From positions 1-10,080 of the forward strand of contig PCUH01000167.1 in NCBI GenBank assembly GCA_002770955.1: DNA of 10,080 bases. Direction: 5' to 3'. How positions within the stretch are numbered: position 1 is the stretch's first letter; the number at the start of each line of letters is the position of its first letter. Below the pieces are notes generated by a model. It made no database searches and was not told where the DNA came from. It saw only the letters and a list, made by a program, of their open reading frames with translations. A program made the position numbers and the translations under genes. Origin of the DNA: Flavobacteriales bacterium CG18_big_fil_WC_8_21_14_2_50_32_9. GTDB taxonomy: Bacteria; Bacteroidota; Bacteroidia; Flavobacteriales_E; Vicingaceae. This document shows positions 6,624-10,080 of this stretch, in pieces.

Positions 6624-7564
6624 ATTTCTTCTTCTATTGAATACAATGGTCGATTATTCATTAGTTGAAACATTTTACTTAAATATTCACCTAATACACC
6701 AAGTATAAAAATAATAAGACCTGATGAAAAAAGAACACTAACTATTATTGATGTATATCCAGGAACCGCTACACCATGTATTACTTTTCTGGCAAGATAG
6801 AAAAAAGCTATTCCAAAATTTATAAATGAAAAAAAGAATCCAAAATATTTAATCATTTTTAAAGGAAAAAGTGAGGAGTACAAAACAACATCCCCAGTTA
6901 ATCTAACTAAGCTAAATAGTGAATAATTAGATTTGGGTCGTTTACTTTTATTGTGTTTTACATCAACATAAGCTATAGCATTGGTGTACCACAAAAAAAC
7001 TTCATCAATAAAAATAAGATGAGTTGCTTCAGCAGCTATTTTTTTAGCTAATCGTGCATTAATTAATCTAAAGCTTGAGCCTTTTACGCTATTACTTCCT
7101 TCAATTATTTTTGCCATTGTTTGATAAATTAACTTGAATAATTTACGAGTTAGAGAACGCTCCGTATTAAAATAGTTACCATAAACAATTTGTGAGTTAC
7201 TAGAATTCTGTTCATTAATTAATAATTGAATTTGTTTGGGACTAACTTCTAAATCATCATCTATGGTAATGATGAATTTTCCAGAAGCTTTAATAAACCC
7301 AACGCATGTGGCTATGTGTTGTCCATGATTTTTAGTTAACTTAATGCCCTTAATTATAGTTGTATGGTTTCTTTTTAATTCTGAAACAACCTCCCACGAG
7401 TTATCTTTGCTAAAGTCGTCTATAAAAATTATTTCATAAGTATAGTTGGTAGATTTAAAATAATCCAATAAGCATTCAGAAAGTTCCATTAAACTTTTTG
7501 AGGCGTTATAAACTGGTACTACTACCGAGTAATCTATTTTATGCTCCTGCTGTAAGTCCACCAT
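6620..7564 (-). CDS. GT2 glycosyltransferase with C-terminal membrane helices (polyprenyl-phosphate sugar transferase, ArnC/GtrB/DPM-like)
   Basis: A 314-residue enzyme with a cytoplasmic GT-A domain and two C-terminal membrane helices. Visible GT2 elements are YSVVVPVYNASKSL (12-25), EIIFIDDFSKDNSW (44-57), KLTKNHGQHIATCVGF (75-90), and the metal-binding DDD at 102-104 in FIITIDDDLEVSPKQI. KGSSFRLI (161-168) follows, then KSNYSLFSLVRLTGD (211-225) just before the helices at about 238-262 and 270-293. The tail NNRPLYSIEEE is typical of GtrB/ArnC-like proteins. Family members load a sugar from a nucleotide donor onto polyprenyl phosphate. The sugar would then be flipped and used by another transferase not in this window. 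The start lies inside the end of the reductase gene (26-bp overlap) and the stop overlaps the GNAT start, so the genes are tightly coupled. The sugar identity is not deducible; a cluster-made acylated amino sugar is a reasonable guess. Confidence 0.9.
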   Translation of the reverse strand: MVDLQQEHKIDYSVVVPVYNASKSLMELSECLLDYFKSTNYTYEIIFIDDFSKDNSWEVVSELKRNHTTIIKGIKLTKNHGQHIATCVGFIKASGKFIITIDDDLEVSPKQIQLLINEQNSSNSQIVYGNYFNTERSLTRKLFKLIYQTMAKIIEGSNSVKGSSFRLINARLAKKIAAEATHLIFIDEVFLWYTNAIAYVDVKHNKSKRPKSNYSLFSLVRLTGDVVLYSSLFPLKMIKYFGFFFSFINFGIAFFYLARKVIHGVAVPGYTSIIVSVLFSSGLIIFILGVLGEYLSKMFQLMNNRPLYSIEEEI

Positions 7565-8285
7565 CTAATATAATTTCTGTGCCTGTAATCCATTTTGAGG
7601 CATCTGATAACAAAAATAAAACAGTATTAGCTACATCAATAGGTTTTCCAAGACCTAAAGGATATTTTTTTATGTGATAATTATAAATTTCATCATCTAA
7701 ATTTTCTCGAGTTTCTTCTAAAATTTTTGTTTCAACTAACCCTGCCTTAATACAATTCGATCTTATTTTTTTTGATGATAATTCTAAAGCTAATGTTTTG
7801 CTATAAGCTTCTAATGCAGCTTTTGAAGAAGTATAAATTGCTCCTCCTTTGTATGGAAAACTACTAGAAATAGAAGATATAAATACTAATGAAGCATTAT
7901 GGTTTATTTTTTTGTTTCTGAGCAAATTGGACATTAATAAAACAGCTCCATCAAAATTTGGAGTTCTAACTGAGTTTAAATGGTTTTCATCAATAAATTG
8001 GACAGGAAAAAGTTTAACAAGTCCCGGGGTGTAAACAAAACCGTCAATATTTTCAATTGTTTTACAAAGATCGCTTATTTGGTTGTTATTAGTTACATCT
8101 AAATCAATAAATAGGGCTTCATTTTGTATGCTTTTAGGTAGTTGAGTTTTTAATGCGTTACAATTTCTTGATGTAAGGATTAATTTAGCACCATTTTTAT
8201 AGCACTCATTTGTTAGTTCCATTCCTATACCAGATGAAGCTCCAATTATTAATATGCGTTTATTTTCTATGGAAAAGTTAGTCAT
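7539..8285 (-). CDS. Short-chain dehydrogenase/reductase (FabG-like 3-oxoacyl reductase candidate)
   Basis: A 248-residue classical SDR, the usual FabG size. The nucleotide-binding motif IIGASSGIG (13-21), acidic strand FIDLDVT (59-65), catalytic Ser138 in FISSISS, and YTSSK (Tyr151, Lys155) are present, as is the C-terminal WITGTEIILDGG (232-243). Two motifs deviate: NNAG is replaced by YTPG (85-88) and the usual PG after the Lys helix is KAG (180-182). Lying next to two ketoacyl synthases and an ACP, it most likely reduces the 3-oxoacyl-ACP they make to 3-hydroxyacyl-ACP with NAD(P)H. An alternative is a sugar or polyol dehydrogenase in the same glycan pathway; sequence alone does not separate these. 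It overlaps the upstream ketoacyl synthase by 8 bp and the downstream glycosyltransferase by 26 bp, so co-translation in the operon is likely. Confidence 0.88.
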   Translation of the reverse strand: MTNFSIENKRILIIGASSGIGMELTNECYKNGAKLILTSRNCNALKTQLPKSIQNEALFIDLDVTNNNQISDLCKTIENIDGFVYTPGLVKLFPVQFIDENHLNSVRTPNFDGAVLLMSNLLRNKKINHNASLVFISSISSSFPYKGGAIYTSSKAALEAYSKTLALELSSKKIRSNCIKAGLVETKILEETRENLDDEIYNYHIKKYPLGLGKPIDVANTVLFLLSDASKWITGTEIILDGGLTAGA

Positions 8286-9336
8286 GTGAATAATCGTTAA
8301 TTAATAAATGAGGTATAGCGTCATTTTCTAAAAGAGCATTTCCCCAAGATAATCCAACCCCAAACCCAGAAAGTAACAGTTTTGTAGCATTTTTCATTAA
8401 ATTCTCTACTAAAGCCATTGTAAGTGGTATTGATGCTGAACTAGTATTGCCATAATCTGTTAATGAGTAAGGAACTTTTTCGAGTTCAATTTTTAATTTT
8501 TTTCTAATGGTTTCGTTCATGATTAGATTTGCTTGATGCATAATAAAGTAATCAATAGTATTAAAATCTGTTTCTTTAATGGTTAAAAAGTTTTTTATGC
8601 TTTTGGGAATAGTTGTAACAGAAAAATTAAAAATATCTATACCATTAAGTGCTAAGTTAAAACCATTTCGTTGAATTCCTCCTTCAAATTGTTTTAATTT
8701 AAAAGAATTTTCATCTGGTAAGTTTCTAGTACCTCCATCAGTAATTTTAATAGCATCCTCTCCAGATCCATCCGAATTTAAATCAAAAGACCATTTGTTT
8801 TTTTTGTTGGTTTTTTCTATAAAAGTTGCAGAACCTGCATCACCAAAAAGTGGGTAAGCACTTTTGTCGTTATAGTTACAAGAAATAGTTGATACATCTC
8901 CCGCTAATAAGATGGCTTTTTTTAGATTTCCACTTTTTAATATCGAGGCAATAATGGATAACCCATAAACATATCCAGAGCATCCCAATCCAATATCAAA
9001 GGCAATACAAGTGGTTGACAAACCTAATTTATGTTGGGAAATTACAGCGGTAGAGGGTAAGTAATAATCTCTTGATTGGGTAACAAAAACTAGTAAATCA
9101 ATTTCAGTTCTTTTCCAATTTATTTTATCAAAAAGGTGGTTAGCAGCTTCAATAGCTAAGTCTGATGTGGTAGTGTTTTTATTTGCTACCCGCCTTTGTT
9201 TTATGCCTGTTGTTTTTATAAGCATCTCTCTTTCAGCAAGGCTGAGTAGCTCATAATTATTGTTGTGTACAACTTGTTTAGGAACAACTGTACTAACACC
9301 TTTAATTTGTATACCTTCAATATCAATAAATCCCAT
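8278..9336 (-). CDS. Ketoacyl-ACP synthase III (FabH-like), complete copy
   Basis: A 352-residue thiolase-fold condensing enzyme. The catalytic triad is intact: Cys119 in FDIGLGCSGYVYGL, His267 in YFIMHQANLI and Asn297 in YGNTSSASIP. Other hallmarks are TTGIKQRRV (42-50), LLVFVTQSRDYYLP (81-94), PLFGDAGSATFIE (162-174) and the C-terminal GFGVGLSWGNALL (325-337). FabH-type enzymes condense an acyl-CoA starter with malonyl-ACP, and some relatives instead act as acyltransferases or make other C-C bonds. Housekeeping fatty-acid synthesis is unlikely as the main role, since the gene is embedded between a private ACP and glycan genes and has a second KASIII partner. It starts 6 bp after the ACP stop. 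Residue spacing suggests a functional enzyme; chain length and starter specificity cannot be read from the sequence. Confidence 0.92.
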   Translation of the reverse strand: MGFIDIEGIQIKGVSTVVPKQVVHNNNYELLSLAEREMLIKTTGIKQRRVANKNTTTSDLAIEAANHLFDKINWKRTEIDLLVFVTQSRDYYLPSTAVISQHKLGLSTTCIAFDIGLGCSGYVYGLSIIASILKSGNLKKAILLAGDVSTISCNYNDKSAYPLFGDAGSATFIEKTNKKNKWSFDLNSDGSGEDAIKITDGGTRNLPDENSFKLKQFEGGIQRNGFNLALNGIDIFNFSVTTIPKSIKNFLTIKETDFNTIDYFIMHQANLIMNETIRKKLKIELEKVPYSLTDYGNTSSASIPLTMALVENLMKNATKLLLSGFGVGLSWGNALLENDAIPHLLINDYSHD

Positions 9337-9342
9337 CTAGTA

Positions 9343-9573
9343 TCAACTTTTTTTGACTATTAAGTCATATAAATCTTGAATGGTTTGAATTTCTTTTAAA
9401 TCTTTACCAGAAACCTGAACATTATATTCAATATCAACAAAAGCAATAATAACCAACGCATGCATAGAACTCCACCAATCTATGTTACGAATGTTTGTTG
9501 ATGGTAATAACGTGCCTTGTTCAACTTCTTCTATTTCCTCCTCTAATTTTTCAATTAATTCTTGTATGTTCAT
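9343..9573 (-). CDS. Stand-alone acyl carrier protein with WSSM phosphopantetheine site
   Basis: A small acidic four-helix protein of 76 residues when started at ATG 9573. Helix 1 is MNIQELIEKLEEEIEEV. The carrier site is IDWWSSMHALVIIAFVDIEY (31-50), where Ser36 followed by Met37 sits at the position of the phosphopantetheine serine in the usual DSL/DSM motif. The Asp normally preceding that Ser is replaced by Ser35. The final segment TIQDLYDLIVKK is the typical last helix. A longer reading from 9612 is rejected because its extra 13 residues are only the out-of-frame tail of the upstream synthase gene. It lies between two KASIII genes (11 bp and 6 bp gaps), so it is the likely carrier for the module's acyl intermediates. 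It needs a phosphopantetheinyl transferase encoded elsewhere. Confidence 0.87.
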   Translation of the reverse strand: MNIQELIEKLEEEIEEVEQGTLLPSTNIRNIDWWSSMHALVIIAFVDIEYNVQVSGKDLKEIQTIQDLYDLIVKKS

Positions 9574-9584
9574 ATAATGGTAAT

Positions 9585-10080
9585 TTAAAAATATAAAACA
9601 GTTCCGCTCCAAGAAAAACCTATTCCGAACCCTGCAATAAGCACTTTATCTCCTTTTTTTATTCTTCCTTCTTTTTGAGCTTCTTTAAGGCATAAAGGTA
9701 TAGAAACAGAAACAGTATTTCCATTATTTTCTAAATAATATGCCATTTTATTTGTTGGTATTTGTAATTTTCTTTGTATAGACTTTAAAATTATTTTACT
9801 GGCTTGGTGAAATACAAATAAATTGATATCCTTCATCGCTAATTTATTCTTTTCTAAAATTTCATTTACAAGTACAGGAACTTCTTTTATTGAAAAAGAA
9901 AAAACTTCTAAACCGTTCATTTTCATTTGTCCTCTGGGCATTCCTCCCGCATCATTATTTAACTCAAGCCATTTTTTATCTATCGGATTTCTTAAACAAC
10001 TTTTATCTACAAATAGGTGTTTTGCACCACTACCATCAACTCCATAAACAAAATTACCGATATGGTTTTTAGGAGATTTT
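9585..10080 (-). CDS. Ketoacyl-ACP synthase III (FabH-like), C-terminal part, cut by the right edge
   Basis: The frame stays open to the window end, giving 164 residues of the C-terminal half. The start and the active-site Cys lie outside the window. The fragment carries VYGVDGSGAKHLFVD near its beginning, the catalytic His in LFVFHQASKII (His91 of the fragment), the catalytic Asn in ENNGNTVSVSIP (Asn121), and the C-terminal GFGIGFSWSGTVL typical of the family. A methionine at 9941 in mid-domain is not the start, since coding continues upstream through NNDAGG without a stop. It is a clear paralogue of the complete KASIII two genes downstream but diverged from it, so the pair may act on different acyl groups or one may act as an acyltransferase. 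With the ACP 11 bp downstream it forms the visible head of the operon. Confidence 0.9.
   Translation of the reverse strand, partial: KSPKNHIGNFVYGVDGSGAKHLFVDKSCLRNPIDKKWLELNNDAGGMPRGQMKMNGLEVFSFSIKEVPVLVNEILEKNKLAMKDINLFVFHQASKIILKSIQRKLQIPTNKMAYYLENNGNTVSVSIPLCLKEAQKEGRIKKGDKVLIAGFGIGFSWSGTVLYF

Noticed and set aside
7849..8034. Plus-strand frame of 61 codons
   Set aside because: It is antisense inside the SDR gene and composed of chance codons in AT-rich sequence.
9574..9612. Extended N-terminus of the ACP beginning at 9612
   Set aside because: The extra 13 residues overlap the coding end of the upstream KASIII and do not look like ACP helix 1, which begins at ATG 9573.
9585..9941. A short 118-residue KASIII starting at 9941, i.e. 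a truncated gene
   Set aside because: The frame is open to the window edge and carries KASIII sequence upstream of 9941, so the gene is cut by the window rather than truncated.
9823..10072. Two overlapping plus-strand frames of 74 and 60 codons
   Set aside because: Both are antisense to the KASIII fragment, which has conserved catalytic residues in its own frame.
6009..10080. Flexirubin or aryl-polyene type pigment cluster
   Set aside because: KASIII, ACP and SDR are shared with such clusters, but no dehydratase, ammonia-lyase, chain-length factor or LolA-like gene is visible, while the adjacent GT2 and GNAT fit glycan synthesis better.

Overview
The window is strongly AT-rich, tightly packed and almost fully coding. 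The base composition, the scarcity of Shine-Dalgarno sequences and the protein flavour (long Lys/Asn/Ile-rich proteins) suggest a member of the Bacteroidota, most likely a flavobacterium-like organism. This is an inference from composition and gene families; no rRNA or marker gene is present. No tRNA, insertion sequence, CRISPR array or phage gene was seen.

Right block (about 6009 to the right edge, minus strand, read right to left): a ketoacyl-ACP synthase III cut by the window edge, a small acyl carrier protein, a second complete ketoacyl-ACP synthase III with an intact Cys-His-Asn triad, a short-chain dehydrogenase/reductase, a membrane-anchored GT2 glycosyltransferase of the polyprenyl-phosphate type and a GNAT acyltransferase. 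Gaps are at most 11 bp and three neighbouring pairs overlap, so this looks like one operon. The simplest reading is a dedicated mini fatty-acid module that makes a short (3-hydroxy)acyl group on its own ACP, plus an acyltransferase and a lipid-carrier glycosyltransferase. That would fit an N- or O-acylated sugar for a surface glycan.

Middle (5350-6012, plus strand): a single Asp/Asn beta-hydroxylase-family 2-oxoglutarate/Fe(II) oxygenase. It is convergent with the GNAT gene, sharing a TTAA double stop, and divergent from the left block.

Left block (left edge to about 5242, minus strand): two tandem oxygenases of the same family, both apparently starting at TTG, then two tandem sulfotransferases, an AlgI/DltB-like MBOAT O-acyltransferase, and the first 40 codons of a protein with an N-terminal membrane helix. 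The last is at the position where MBOAT systems usually carry an SGNH/AlgJ/DltD-type partner.

Taken together, the window looks like part of a cell-envelope or exopolysaccharide/lipid biosynthesis locus with an unusual density of decorating enzymes: hydroxylation (three paralogues), sulfation (two paralogues), membrane O-acylation, and custom acyl synthesis (two paralogous condensing enzymes). Each family has recognisable catalytic residues. The combination, the substrates and the order of action are not established by the sequence and are the main point of interest.
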